Source: Azospirillum cavernae (GTDB lineage Bacteria > Pseudomonadota > Alphaproteobacteria > Azospirillales > Azospirillaceae). From it: 64,000 bases of DNA. Where the stretch lies: the NCBI RefSeq assembly GCF_003590795.1, contig NZ_QYUL01000005.1:296001-360000 (forward strand). Direction: 5' to 3'. Shown one piece after another: positions 35,012 to 44,122 of this stretch. The position numbers and the translations under genes are program-made. The stretch's first letter is position 1. The number at the start of each line of letters is the position of its first letter. The notes beneath the pieces were generated by a model that saw only the letters and a list, made by a program, of their open reading frames with translations, was not told where the DNA came from and ran no database searches.

Positions 35012-38000
35012 GCGTGGACGCGTGGTTTTCCGAAGCGTTGCGTCTGCACCAAACGGGCGCTCTCGACGCGGCGGAAGCCTTGTACCACAAGGTTTTGCGC
35101 GCACGCCCCAAGCACGCCGACGCGCTTCACCTGCTTGGCGTCCTCAAGCATCAGATGAACAAAAATGAAGAAGCAATTGAATTTATTGATAAAGCGATCA
35201 AGCTTGATCCCAAGCCCGCCGACTTCCACGGCAACCGGGGGCTGGTTCTCCAGGCGCTGGGCCGGGTGACGGAGGCGGTGGCGGCGCAAGAGCGCGCCAT
35301 CGCCCGCAACCCCAACCACGCCGGGGCAAGGTTCAATTTGGGGCTGGCTCTGGCGGCGCTGGGGCAGCGCGAGCGCGCGGCGCTTCAGTACGCCGAAGCG
35401 GCGCGGCTGTCCCCTGATTTGGCGGACGCCCACCTCAATCTCGGCGCGATCCTGCATGATCTGGGGCGGTTTGAGGAGGCGGTCGCCGCGCACCGCCGGG
35501 CCGCCGAACGGCTGGTCAACGACCCGCGCCCCTGGAACAACCTCGCCGCCAGCCTGAACGCCTTGGGCCGGGCCGGGGAGGCCGCCGACGCGCTGGGTCA
35601 AGCGATGGCGCGCGGCGGCGCGGCGGCCAGCGACGCCGTCGCGCTGGCCGGTCTGGCCGCCAGCCTGCACGCCGCCGGGCGGCTGGAGGAGGCCGCCGGA
35701 CGTTACATCGACGCGTTGAGGCTTGAGCCGGAAAATCCGTTATTTTTGAATAATTTTGGTCTTCTTCTTCAAGCGATGAATCAGCCGAACGACGCCGCGT
35801 CCTGCTTCGACGCGGCGATGGCGATCAACCCGGGCTTTGCCGAACCCTGCGACAATCTCGGCTCGATCCGCGCCGCCCAGGGACGCCCGGCAGACGCGGA
35901 AGCTCTGCACCGCGCCGCGCTCGCCCGCAAACCGGATCTGGCGGGGGCCTGGAACAATCTGGGCAACGCCCGCAAGGCGCAGGGGCGGACACAAGCGGCG
36001 TTGCCCGCCTGGAGGATCGCCGCCGCGCTGGATCCGGGCCGGGCGGAGGTTCACTCCAACCTCGGCAACGCCCTGCGGGAGGGGGAGCGTTTCGCGGAGT
36101 CCGAAACCTGCCACCGCCGCGCGGTTCGCCTCACTCCCGGCGACGCCGTGCCGAACAACAATTACGGCCACGCCCTGCAAGGGCGGCAGGATTTTGCCGG
36201 GGCCGCTCCCTGGTATCGCCGCGCCGTCGTCCTGGATCCCGCCTACGCCGAAGCCTGGAGCAATCTTGGTCTGGCCGGGCAACGGCTGGGCGACCCGCAG
36301 GCCGAGCGGAGCTATGACCGGGCGTTGCGGCTGCGTCCCGATCTGGCGCTGGCCCATTTCAACAAGGGGCTGTTGCGGCTGGAGCGCGGCGATTTGGCCG
36401 CTGGTTGGGCCGGTTACGCGTGGCGCTTCGCCTCCGGGCAGGTGGGGGCCGGGCGGCAACCACGCGCCCAGGCGTGGCGGGGGGAGGATTTGACCGGGCG
36501 TCGCCTGCTGATCTGGGGCGAGCAGGGGGTGGGCGACAGCATCCTGTTTTCCGGCCTGTGCGCCGAGGCGGCGGCGCGAACCCGCTCCACCATCATCGAG
36601 GTGGACCGCCGTCTGGTTCCGCTCTTCGCCCGCTCCTTCCCCGGCGTCCTGGTGCGGGCCGAGGCCATCGACGGGCAGGGGCGGGAGACGTTGGCCATCG
36701 CCGATTACGACCGTCACGTTCCAATGGGGTCGCTGGCGCGCGTGACCCGTCCCGGCCTGTCCGCGTTTCCCGCCCGCCCGTCCTGGTTGGTTCCCGATCC
36801 GGCCCTGGTCGCGCGCTGGCGGGATCGGGTGGCTGAATTGGGTGGGGCTTTGACCGTCGGCATCGGTTGGCGCAGCCAGTTTCTGACGGCGGAGCGTCGC
36901 GCCGCTTACCTGGATCTCAGTCAATGGGGGCCATTGTTCGCCATTCCCGGCATCGCTTGGGTGGTTCTGCAATATGGCGATTGCGCGGACGAGGTCCGGG
37001 AGGCCGAGGCGCGTTTCGGCGTTCGCCTGCACCGCTGGGACGATTTGAACCTGAAGGATGATTTCGACGGGGTGGCCGCGCTGATCGCCAATTTGGATTT
37101 GGTGATGTCGCCCGCCATGTCGGTTGGCGAGTTGGCGGGCGCGCTGGGCGCGCCGGTCTGGCGCTTTGGCACGCGCGACTGGACGCAGCTTGGCGCGTCG
37201 GTTCGCCCGTGGTTTCCGACGATGCGGCTGTTCCAACCGCGCGCGGGCGAGGCGCTGCCCGACACGCTGGCCCGGATGGCCGCCGACTTGCGCCGTCTCG
37301 CGCCGCCGGAGCCGACCAAACCCACGCCATCGCCGCCCACCGACCCAAAGCTTTTGGCGGACCTGCTGAGCGAGGGGCTGCGGCATCACCAAGCCGGGCG
37401 GCTGACGGAGGCCGAGTCCTGTTATCGCCGCATCCTGGCCTTGGATGGCGATCACGCGGACGCGCTGCATCTGTCGGGCGTCATCGCCCACCAGCAGGGG
37501 CGCAACCCGGAGGCCGTGGCGCTGATCGAACGGGCCATCGCCCGGCGGGGGGACGTCGCCGAGCATCACGGCAATCTTGGATCCGCGCTCCAGGCGTTGG
37601 GCCGCTTGCCCGAAGCGGTGGCGCGGTATGAAACCGCGCTACGCCTGCGCCCGATCCACCCGGACGCGCTGAACAATCTGGGCAGCGCGCTTCAGGCGCT
37701 TGGTCGTTTGCCGGACGCCGAAGCGCGGTATCGCGCCGCCTTGGCGCAGCGCCAAGATTTTCCCCAGGCGTTGGCCAATCTCGGGACCGTGCTGCACGCC
37801 ATGGGGCGGCGGACCGAGGCGCTGGCCTGCCTGAGCGACGCCGTGGCCCGCGATCCCCAGGCGCTCGACGCCCGGCTTGGGCTGGGCGCGCTGCTGAACG
37901 ATCTGGGCCGGGCGGTCGAGGCCGCCGAGCAGTATCGAGCCGCTTTGGCGCTGGCCGAGGACGACGCCGACGCCCACGCCGGTTTGGGCGTCGCCCTGTT

Positions 38001-39723
38001 CCATCTGGGCCGCCGCGCCGAAGCGGCGGACAGCCTGCATCGGGCGGTGAATCTGGGCGGCGACCGGGCGGCGACGCTGGATCTGTTGGGCGCGATCCTG
38101 CGCGGGCTGGGCGACCCGGTGGCGGCGGAGGCTTGGCACCGGCGGGCGGTCGCGCGGGAGCCGGATCGGGCGGCGACCCACGCCAATCTTGGCCTTGCGC
38201 TGGCCGGGCAGGGGCGGATTGAGGCCGCCATCGAACAGCACCGCCGCGCCCTGGCCCTGTTCCCGGCCTTCGTCGAAGCGTTGAACAATCTGGGCGTCGC
38301 CCTGCAAGGGCGGAACGAGACCATCGACAACGCCATCGCCTGCCATCGCCGCGCCGTGCGCCTGCGCCCGCAATCGGCGGAAAGCTGGGGCAATCTGGGG
38401 GCGTCCTTCCTGACCGGCAAGCGCCACAACGAGGCTGTGGCCGCTTGCCGGAACGCGCTGGCTCTGGCCCCGGCGCTGGCGGGGGCCTGGACCACGGGCG
38501 GGGCGGCGCTGAAAGGGCTGGGCCGCTTCGTCGAGGCGGCGGCGCGGCACCGGCGGGCCTTACGGGTGAACGTCGGTCACGCGAAAGCCTGGTCCAATCT
38601 TGGAACCGCTCTGGCCGGGCAAGCGCTGTGGGATGGCGCGTTGGCGGCGCAGCGGCGGGCGTTGGCGCTCAACCCCGCCTTGGCCGAGGCCCATCTCAAC
38701 ATCGGGCACGCCGCGCAGGTTCTCGGGGCGACGCTGGAGGCGCGGCGGGGGGCCGAGCGGTCGCTGATCCTGGTCCCGGATCGGGCCGACGCGCGGATGA
38801 ACCGGGGGCTGCTGCGTTTGGCGGCGGGGGATCTCACGGGGGGCTGGTCGGATTACCAACAGCGCTTCGCCAGCGGGGAGGCGCAGGTCCGTCCGCTGGC
38901 CCTGCCCGCATGGCGGGGGGAGGATCTGGCCGGTCGGACGATTTTGGTTTGGGGCGAGCAGGGGTTGGGCGACGAGATCCTGTTCGGCACGGTTCTGCCC
39001 GATCTGCTGGCGCGGGCCGGGCGGGTGATCGTCGAATGCGATCCGCGTCTGGTCCGGCTCTTCGCCCGCGCGCTGCCCGGCGCGCAGGTCCGCCCGCCGA
39101 CGGTCGATCCGCGCGACGCCGATTGCCACGCGCCGATGGGCGACGTCGCCGCGCGCTTGCGCCCTAGCCTTGGCGCCTTTCCCGCGCGCGTTCCCTTTCT
39201 GACGCCGTCGCCGGAGGACGCCCGACGCTGGCGCGACCGTCTGACGGCGTTGGGGCCGGGGCTGGCGGTGGGGGTTTGCTGGCGCAGCAGCCGGATCACG
39301 GCGGAACGGGCCGGGGCCTACAGCCGCCTGGGACAATGGGGGCCGTTGCTGACCTTGCCCGGTCTGCGGCTGGTCAATCTGCAATATGACGAGTGCGCCG
39401 AGGAGTTGGCCGAGGCGCGGCGTCGCTTCGGCGTCGCCCCCCATGTTTGGCCCGATCTGGATCTGCGCGACGATCTGGACGGCGTGGCCGCGCTGATGGC
39501 TGGGTTGGATCTGGTGGTGACGGCCCCGACGGCGGTCGGGGAACTGGCGGCGGCGCTGGGAGCCCCGGTTTGGCGGTTGAGCGGGGCGGGGGACTGGTCC
39601 ACGCTGGGAAGCGCGGTTCGCCCCTGGTTTCCCAGCATGGGTTTGCGCCACCCTGTGGACGGCCATGACGCCGCGCTTGCCGAGGTGGCGCGGCGCTTGC
39701 GCCGGTTGGCCGATCCGGCTTGA
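35008..39723 (+). CDS. Giant double-module TPR/glycosyltransferase-9-like protein
   Basis: This 1571-aa protein is built as TPR array (1 to about 445), GT9-like domain (about 450-765), linker, second TPR array (about 780-1255) and second GT9-like domain (about 1263-1571). Each catalytic-like domain repeats the pattern GWxxYxxRFASG, then WRGEDLxGRxxLxWGEQGxGD and QWGPLxxxPGxxxVxLQY. The GTG start overlaps the previous stop. Short A/T-rich stretches encode two TPR helices (35155-35206, 35730-35790), unlike the surrounding codon use. It may be a processive or dual-specificity glycosyltransferase; which module is active is not known. Confidence 0.78.
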   Translation: MSVDAWFSEALRLHQTGALDAAEALYHKVLRARPKHADALHLLGVLKHQMNKNEEAIEFIDKAIKLDPKPADFHGNRGLVLQALGRVTEAVAAQERAIARNPNHAGARFNLGLALAALGQRERAALQYAEAARLSPDLADAHLNLGAILHDLGRFEEAVAAHRRAAERLVNDPRPWNNLAASLNALGRAGEAADALGQAMARGGAAASDAVALAGLAASLHAAGRLEEAAGRYIDALRLEPENPLFLNNFGLLLQAMNQPNDAASCFDAAMAINPGFAEPCDNLGSIRAAQGRPADAEALHRAALARKPDLAGAWNNLGNARKAQGRTQAALPAWRIAAALDPGRAEVHSNLGNALREGERFAESETCHRRAVRLTPGDAVPNNNYGHALQGRQDFAGAAPWYRRAVVLDPAYAEAWSNLGLAGQRLGDPQAERSYDRALRLRPDLALAHFNKGLLRLERGDLAAGWAGYAWRFASGQVGAGRQPRAQAWRGEDLTGRRLLIWGEQGVGDSILFSGLCAEAAARTRSTIIEVDRRLVPLFARSFPGVLVRAEAIDGQGRETLAIADYDRHVPMGSLARVTRPGLSAFPARPSWLVPDPALVARWRDRVAELGGALTVGIGWRSQFLTAERRAAYLDLSQWGPLFAIPGIAWVVLQYGDCADEVREAEARFGVRLHRWDDLNLKDDFDGVAALIANLDLVMSPAMSVGELAGALGAPVWRFGTRDWTQLGASVRPWFPTMRLFQPRAGEALPDTLARMAADLRRLAPPEPTKPTPSPPTDPKLLADLLSEGLRHHQAGRLTEAESCYRRILALDGDHADALHLSGVIAHQQGRNPEAVALIERAIARRGDVAEHHGNLGSALQALGRLPEAVARYETALRLRPIHPDALNNLGSALQALGRLPDAEARYRAALAQRQDFPQALANLGTVLHAMGRRTEALACLSDAVARDPQALDARLGLGALLNDLGRAVEAAEQYRAALALAEDDADAHAGLGVALFHLGRRAEAADSLHRAVNLGGDRAATLDLLGAILRGLGDPVAAEAWHRRAVAREPDRAATHANLGLALAGQGRIEAAIEQHRRALALFPAFVEALNNLGVALQGRNETIDNAIACHRRAVRLRPQSAESWGNLGASFLTGKRHNEAVAACRNALALAPALAGAWTTGGAALKGLGRFVEAAARHRRALRVNVGHAKAWSNLGTALAGQALWDGALAAQRRALALNPALAEAHLNIGHAAQVLGATLEARRGAERSLILVPDRADARMNRGLLRLAAGDLTGGWSDYQQRFASGEAQVRPLALPAWRGEDLAGRTILVWGEQGLGDEILFGTVLPDLLARAGRVIVECDPRLVRLFARALPGAQVRPPTVDPRDADCHAPMGDVAARLRPSLGAFPARVPFLTPSPEDARRWRDRLTALGPGLAVGVCWRSSRITAERAGAYSRLGQWGPLLTLPGLRLVNLQYDECAEELAEARRRFGVAPHVWPDLDLRDDLDGVAALMAGLDLVVTAPTAVGELAAALGAPVWRLSGAGDWSTLGSAVRPWFPSMGLRHPVDGHDAALAEVARRLRRLADPA

Positions 39724-39747
39724 TCCGCCAACCGTCGGCGCGCGCGG

Positions 39748-41847
39748 TTACAGATCGCGAAAGCCCCGGCCCTCTTGAGCCAGACGGCGCAGCAGCGGCG
39801 ACAGCTCCCAATGGCTGCCGCCGAACCGGGCGTGGTAGCCGTCGATGGCCTTGGCGATCACCGGCAAGCCGACCTGATCGGCCCAGAACAGCAGCCCGCC
39901 GCGATGGGCGGGAAAGCCATAGCCATGCAGCCAAATCGCGTCCACGTCCACCGGGCGGGCGGCGATTCCCTCATCCAGGATCTTGGCGGCCTCGTTGACC
40001 ATGGCGTAGAGGCAGCGGTCGCGGATCTCGTCGTCCGACACGTCGCGCGGGACAAGCCCCCGTTTGGCGCGGTCGGCGGAAATCAAGGCGTCCACCGCCG
40101 GATCGGGGATGGCGACCCGGCTGCCCGGCTCGTATCGGTAGATCCCGGCGCTCGTTTTTTGGCCATATCGCCCCTGTTCGGCCAAGGCGTCGAGCCAATT
40201 GACCGCCTGGGCGTCGGGATCGCCGGACTTGCGCCGTTCCTCGCGGATGCGCCACCCGACGTCGATGCCCGCCAGATCGGTCATGGCGAAATGGCCGAGC
40301 GGGAAGCCGAACTCCGTCAGCACCCGGTCGGCCTGCTGGGGCGAGGCTCCCTCCTCCACCAGGGCCATGGATTCCCGCCCGCGCTGGTGCAGGATGCGGT
40401 TGCCGACGAAGCCATAGCAGACCCCGACCAGCACGCCGACCTTGCCGATCCGCCGCGCCAGATCCATCACGGTGGCCAGCACATCGTCCGCCGTTTGCGC
40501 GCCACGGACATTCTCCAACAGGCGCATGACGTTGGCCGGGCTGAAGAAATGCATCCCCACCACGTCTTGCGGACGGCAGGTCGCGGCGGCGATGGCGTTG
40601 ACGTCCAAGGTCGAGGTGTTGGTGGCCAGAATCGCCCCCGGCTTGCACACCCGATCCAACTCCGCGAAGATCCGCCGCTTGATCTCCATGTTTTCAAAGG
40701 CCGCTTCGATCACCAGATCGGCGTCGGCGAGATCGTCGTAGGACAGGGTGGGGCGGATCAACGCCATGCGGCTTTCCACCTGCGCGTCGGTCAGCTTGCC
40801 CTTTTTCGCGCTGGCTTCGTAATTGCGGCGGATCGCCTGGACGCCCCGTTCAAGGGCCTCGGCGGCGGTGTCAAGCAATTGCACCGGAAAGCCCGCGTTG
40901 GCGAAGCACATGGCGATGCCGCCGCCCATGGTGCCGGCCCCGATCACGGCCACCGAGCGCACGTCGCGCTTGGGCGTGTCGGCGGGCAGGCCGGGGATCT
41001 TGGCGACCTCACGCTCGGCGAAGAAAGAATGGATCAATCCGGCGCGCTGGGGCGACTCCATGCAGGCGAAAAACAGCTCCCGCTCGCGCGCCACGCCGTC
41101 GGCGAAGGGCAGGGCGACGGCGGCCTCGACCGCGTCGACGCAACGGTGCGGAGAAAACAGATGACGCGCGCGTTTGGCCAGGGTGGCGCGATAGCCCGCG
41201 AACAGGTCCGGGTCGATGTTGGTGATTTTGTCGGTTCGCGCGCTGGTCGGGCGGGGCGCCCAGCCCTCCGCCAGGGCGCGTTCAGCCAGACGCAGGCCCG
41301 CGTCCAAGGCGGAATCGCCGTCATCGACTGTGTCGATCAAGCCAAGCTCCAGTGCCGTCGCCGCCGTCACCGGATCGCCCGACAGGATCATGTCCAGCGC
41401 CTTGGCCGGGCCAATCAGGCGCGGCAAGCGTTGGGTGCCGCCAGCCCCCGGCAGCAGCCCGAGCTTCACCTCCGGCAAACCCAGCTTGGCCGACCGCAAG
41501 GCCACGCGGAAGTGACAGGCCAAGGCGACCTCCAGCCCGCCGCCCAGCGCCGTTCCGTGGATCGCCGCGACGATGGGCTTGGCGCTGGCGTCGAAGGCGG
41601 CGATCACCTCGGGCAGGATCGGCGGCTGGGACGGCTTGCCGAACTCCTTGATGTCGGCCCCGGCCATGAAGGTCCGCCCGGCGGCGGTCAGCAGCAGGAT
41701 GTCGGCCCCCGCGTCGGCCAACCCGGCGTCCAGCGCGCTCCGCAGGCCGTTGCGGACGCCGACGCCCACCGCGTTGACCGGCGGGTAATCAACGGTGATG
41801 ACGCCGACGCGACCGACGCGCCGATAGGACACAACGCTGCTCACCAT
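39748..41847 (-). CDS. Bifunctional enoyl-CoA hydratase/3-hydroxyacyl-CoA dehydrogenase (FadB/FadJ type)
   Basis: This 699-aa fatty-acid beta-oxidation enzyme has an N-terminal crotonase domain with the oxyanion-hole segments MAGADIKEFG and IHGTALGGGLEVALACH, and the catalytic Glu in LPEVKLGLLPGAGGTQRLP. The NAD-binding domain follows (VIGAGTMGGGIAMCFANAG) and then the 3-hydroxyacyl-CoA dehydrogenase C-terminal domains, ending with HGYGFPAHRGGLLFWAD. ATG 41847 is preferred to a TTG at 41865. No thiolase gene is adjacent. A 15-bp palindrome lies about 100 bp upstream and may be its operator. Confidence 0.92.
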   Translation of the reverse strand: MVSSVVSYRRVGRVGVITVDYPPVNAVGVGVRNGLRSALDAGLADAGADILLLTAAGRTFMAGADIKEFGKPSQPPILPEVIAAFDASAKPIVAAIHGTALGGGLEVALACHFRVALRSAKLGLPEVKLGLLPGAGGTQRLPRLIGPAKALDMILSGDPVTAATALELGLIDTVDDGDSALDAGLRLAERALAEGWAPRPTSARTDKITNIDPDLFAGYRATLAKRARHLFSPHRCVDAVEAAVALPFADGVARERELFFACMESPQRAGLIHSFFAEREVAKIPGLPADTPKRDVRSVAVIGAGTMGGGIAMCFANAGFPVQLLDTAAEALERGVQAIRRNYEASAKKGKLTDAQVESRMALIRPTLSYDDLADADLVIEAAFENMEIKRRIFAELDRVCKPGAILATNTSTLDVNAIAAATCRPQDVVGMHFFSPANVMRLLENVRGAQTADDVLATVMDLARRIGKVGVLVGVCYGFVGNRILHQRGRESMALVEEGASPQQADRVLTEFGFPLGHFAMTDLAGIDVGWRIREERRKSGDPDAQAVNWLDALAEQGRYGQKTSAGIYRYEPGSRVAIPDPAVDALISADRAKRGLVPRDVSDDEIRDRCLYAMVNEAAKILDEGIAARPVDVDAIWLHGYGFPAHRGGLLFWADQVGLPVIAKAIDGYHARFGGSHWELSPLLRRLAQEGRGFRDL

Positions 41848-41948
41848 GATCGTCTGAACTCCCAAAGGGCGGATTCGGTTGGAGGATTGGTGATGGGACG
41901 GGGCAGGCCCGGATGGTCAGTGTAGCAACGAAAGCGGGATGCAATTTT

Positions 41949-41963
41949 CGGAATTTAATTCCG
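41949..41963. promoter_or_regulatory. 15-bp palindrome upstream of the beta-oxidation gene
   Basis: CGGAATT-T-AATTCCG is a perfect palindrome in an A/T-rich stretch about 100 bp before the start of the FadB/FadJ-type gene. It is a candidate operator; no regulator gene is adjacent and the assignment is inference. Confidence 0.4.
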
Positions 41964-43231
41964 TTAAACGAATATTTGGGCGAATCTCATTTTAGCCTAA
42001 TAATATAGTTAATGGAAATAATAGGCTGTTTTGGGAAAAATGCGCGTTGCGCGCAGGACACGCTCAACTAGCCGTTATAACTATCGAAAGCAACCTGGAG
42101 CGACACGGACACGGGCGTGGAGCCTTGGGCAGAATGAGGCGGTTTCCGACGCAGGCGCTGATGGCAGAGCCGCCGCGAGACAGCAATAGCCGTTTCGATT
42201 CTCACCGCCCGTCAATCTGCGCCGCAGCATCGCCTTGGCCCAACGGTCTCGGCAACGCCAGGTACGCGGAAGAGATCGTGCGGATGCAGTTTCTTCAGAT
42301 CTGGAACGCGGACCGTTGGCTGCGCGATGAGCAGCAACTTTCACGACGTGGCTGTACCCATCGTGTCAATCGATCGATCGACTATCGGCGACGGCGACCT
42401 TTGCGCCGCTGACGCGCGACGAATCGCCGCCCGCCTGGAGCGCGGAAACCCTGTGGATTGGCCGAAGATTGGGCGGAGGTGGACGCGGGATCGCCGCCTG
42501 CCGAACGGCAACGCGCGCGCGTCAGTCTTGCTACATGGAGGAGATGACCTGCGCGGAAGCGTCGGAGTTCCTCGCAAGTGTCGGTGTCCGCCATGGAAAG
42601 TCTTCTCGTGCGGGCGCGTCCGCGTGTGCGCGCCGTTTCAACCCCTGATCCGTCAGAAGGACGGCGCAGGCCATGACACTCAAAGAGTTACCCGTTATGC
42701 CTCGCCCACGGCGCTGATCTTGATCGCTGGCCGGTCAAAATCACCCTCGCCGCCCGGATTTGCTTGATCGCAGCAAAGAGGCGCGCGACGTGTTTGGGCC
42801 GACGCGGCGCTGACCGACGAACTGCTGGATCAGGCGGCGTTCCATGTGTCGGTAGATACGCGACAGCGTCTTTGACCGCTCGCGGCGAAATCGCGAATCA
42901 GACCGTGCCCGGAATTCGGTCCCTGTTGTCGGAATGGTCGCCAATCCGGATCGCGCCGCGGTGCTTTCTCGCGATGATGGATTTCTTTGCTTCCCTTGTC
43001 CTACACTCAGGGGCTCTGCCTGTGTCCCAGCTCGACAATCGTCCCATGACTGTCGGCGTGATGATCGTCAAGCTATTTGGGAGAGATGCGATTGCCGCGC
43101 CCTTCGGCGCCGTTGGCCCTGGTTCCTTCTGATCGGCTCCTTGCGGTCAACAGTTGGCGGGGGCTTTTGTGGTCCGCCACGCGTGCGTCCGCCCCCCCGC
43201 CGCCGGGGCCGGAGCACGCGGCTGGTGCATT
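41964..43231. other. Gene-poor, apparently decayed region
   Basis: I found no protein here that resembles a known family. Short reading frames on both strands have atypical composition (many Arg, Cys, Trp, Pro) and no ribosome sites, and similarity to coding sequence seems to hop between frames. The left edge (41940-42050) is A/T-rich. The right part (about 43140-43550) reads like fragments of a + strand gene broken by frameshifts and ending at a good + strand terminator. No transposase or terminal repeats were recognised. Confidence 0.45.
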
Positions 43232-44110
43232 TCATCGAACGGGCCTGCGGAACGCCTGTCGCCGAAGACGCGGCGATTCTGCGTCGTGCGCTGGAGACGC
43301 CCGCCCCCTCTTCGTGGGATGCAGCCGGGCGTGGCGATTTTGGGCGCGCGGATGCGCACGAAGATCGCGACGCCCTTTGGACCCGGAGCGGTGCCGGGCG
43401 CTGTTCGACGCAACCGGGCCGCCGACGATGCCGTTCGCGCGAAATCGAGGCCGTGTGGTTCGAAACGATGAACGCTGTCGCCGCAAGGCCGGTCTGGGTT
43501 TTGGCGGAAAGCCGGATGCCGCCTGATTCGGTCGCGCTGTGTTTTGATGACAGGGCCGGAAGCTGTGGTTCCGGCCATTTTTGGTTTTGGTCGCTACGCG
43601 CCCGCGCGCTGCGCTCCAACAGAGCCAGCAACCCGCCAGCAACTCGGTTGGCGGGGCAGCGGGGATGCGCAGATCAACGGGAATCACCGTCTCAACCGGG
43701 CCAAGGCAGGCGTAGGAACCGGCGAACACCCCGCCGTCAATCGCGCAGGCCCCGCAGGCCACCACCCATTTGGGATCGGGCGTCGCCTCCCAGGTGCGGC
43801 GCAGGGCGTCGGCCATGTTTTTGGTGACTGGCCCCGTCACCAGCAGCACGTCGGCGTGGCGCGGCGAGGCGACGAAGCGCAGGCCGAAACGCTCCAGATC
43901 ATAGAGCGGGTTGTTCATGGCGTGGAGTTCCAACTCGCAGCCGTTGCAGGATCCGGCGTCCACCGCGCGAATCGACAGGCTGCGGCCCAGCCGCGCCTTG
44001 GCGGCGCGATCCACCAGACCCGCCAATTCGGCCAAACCATCGGGCGATGGGGCGGGAGCAGCTTCCGTCACCGGGCCGCCGGTCAGCGACCGCAGGATGT
44101 GCTTGAACAT
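43232..44110 (-). CDS. NuoB/HyfI-like Fe-S subunit with frameshifted C-terminus
   Basis: Residues 1-150 are a normal small Fe-S subunit of the complex I/group 4 hydrogenase type: GSCNGCELELH (Cys55, Cys58), VACGACAIDGG and YACLGP. At the fourth cluster-ligand region the frame reads IPAAPPTELLAGC instead of the expected PGCP. Adding one G near 43660 gives IPGCP and then GGLLALLERSARA, a normal family ending. Everything after about residue 150 in the annotated frame (to 43232) is therefore out of frame. The ATG follows GGGGAGG. This is either a real inactivating frameshift or a sequencing error. Confidence 0.75.
   Translation of the reverse strand: MFKHILRSLTGGPVTEAAPAPSPDGLAELAGLVDRAAKARLGRSLSIRAVDAGSCNGCELELHAMNNPLYDLERFGLRFVASPRHADVLLVTGPVTKNMADALRRTWEATPDPKWVVACGACAIDGGVFAGSYACLGPVETVIPVDLRIPAAPPTELLAGCWLCWSAARGRVATKTKNGRNHSFRPCHQNTARPNQAASGFPPKPRPALRRQRSSFRTTRPRFRANGIVGGPVASNSARHRSGSKGRRDLRAHPRAQNRHARLHPTKRGRASPAHDAESPRLRRQAFRRPVR
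43554..43590 (+). terminator. Rho-independent terminator, + strand
   Basis: GGCCGGAA (43554-43561) pairs with TTCCGGCC (43569-43576) around GCTGTGG, followed by ATTTTTGGTTTT. It points along the + strand although no intact + strand gene ends here, consistent with a decayed gene to its left. Confidence 0.6.
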
Positions 44111-44122
44111 GGTCCGCCTCCC

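Noticed and set aside
42047..42412. 121-codon ORF in the gap after the FadB/FadJ-type gene
   Set aside because: No ribosome site, no family similarity and atypical composition; treated as part of a decayed region.
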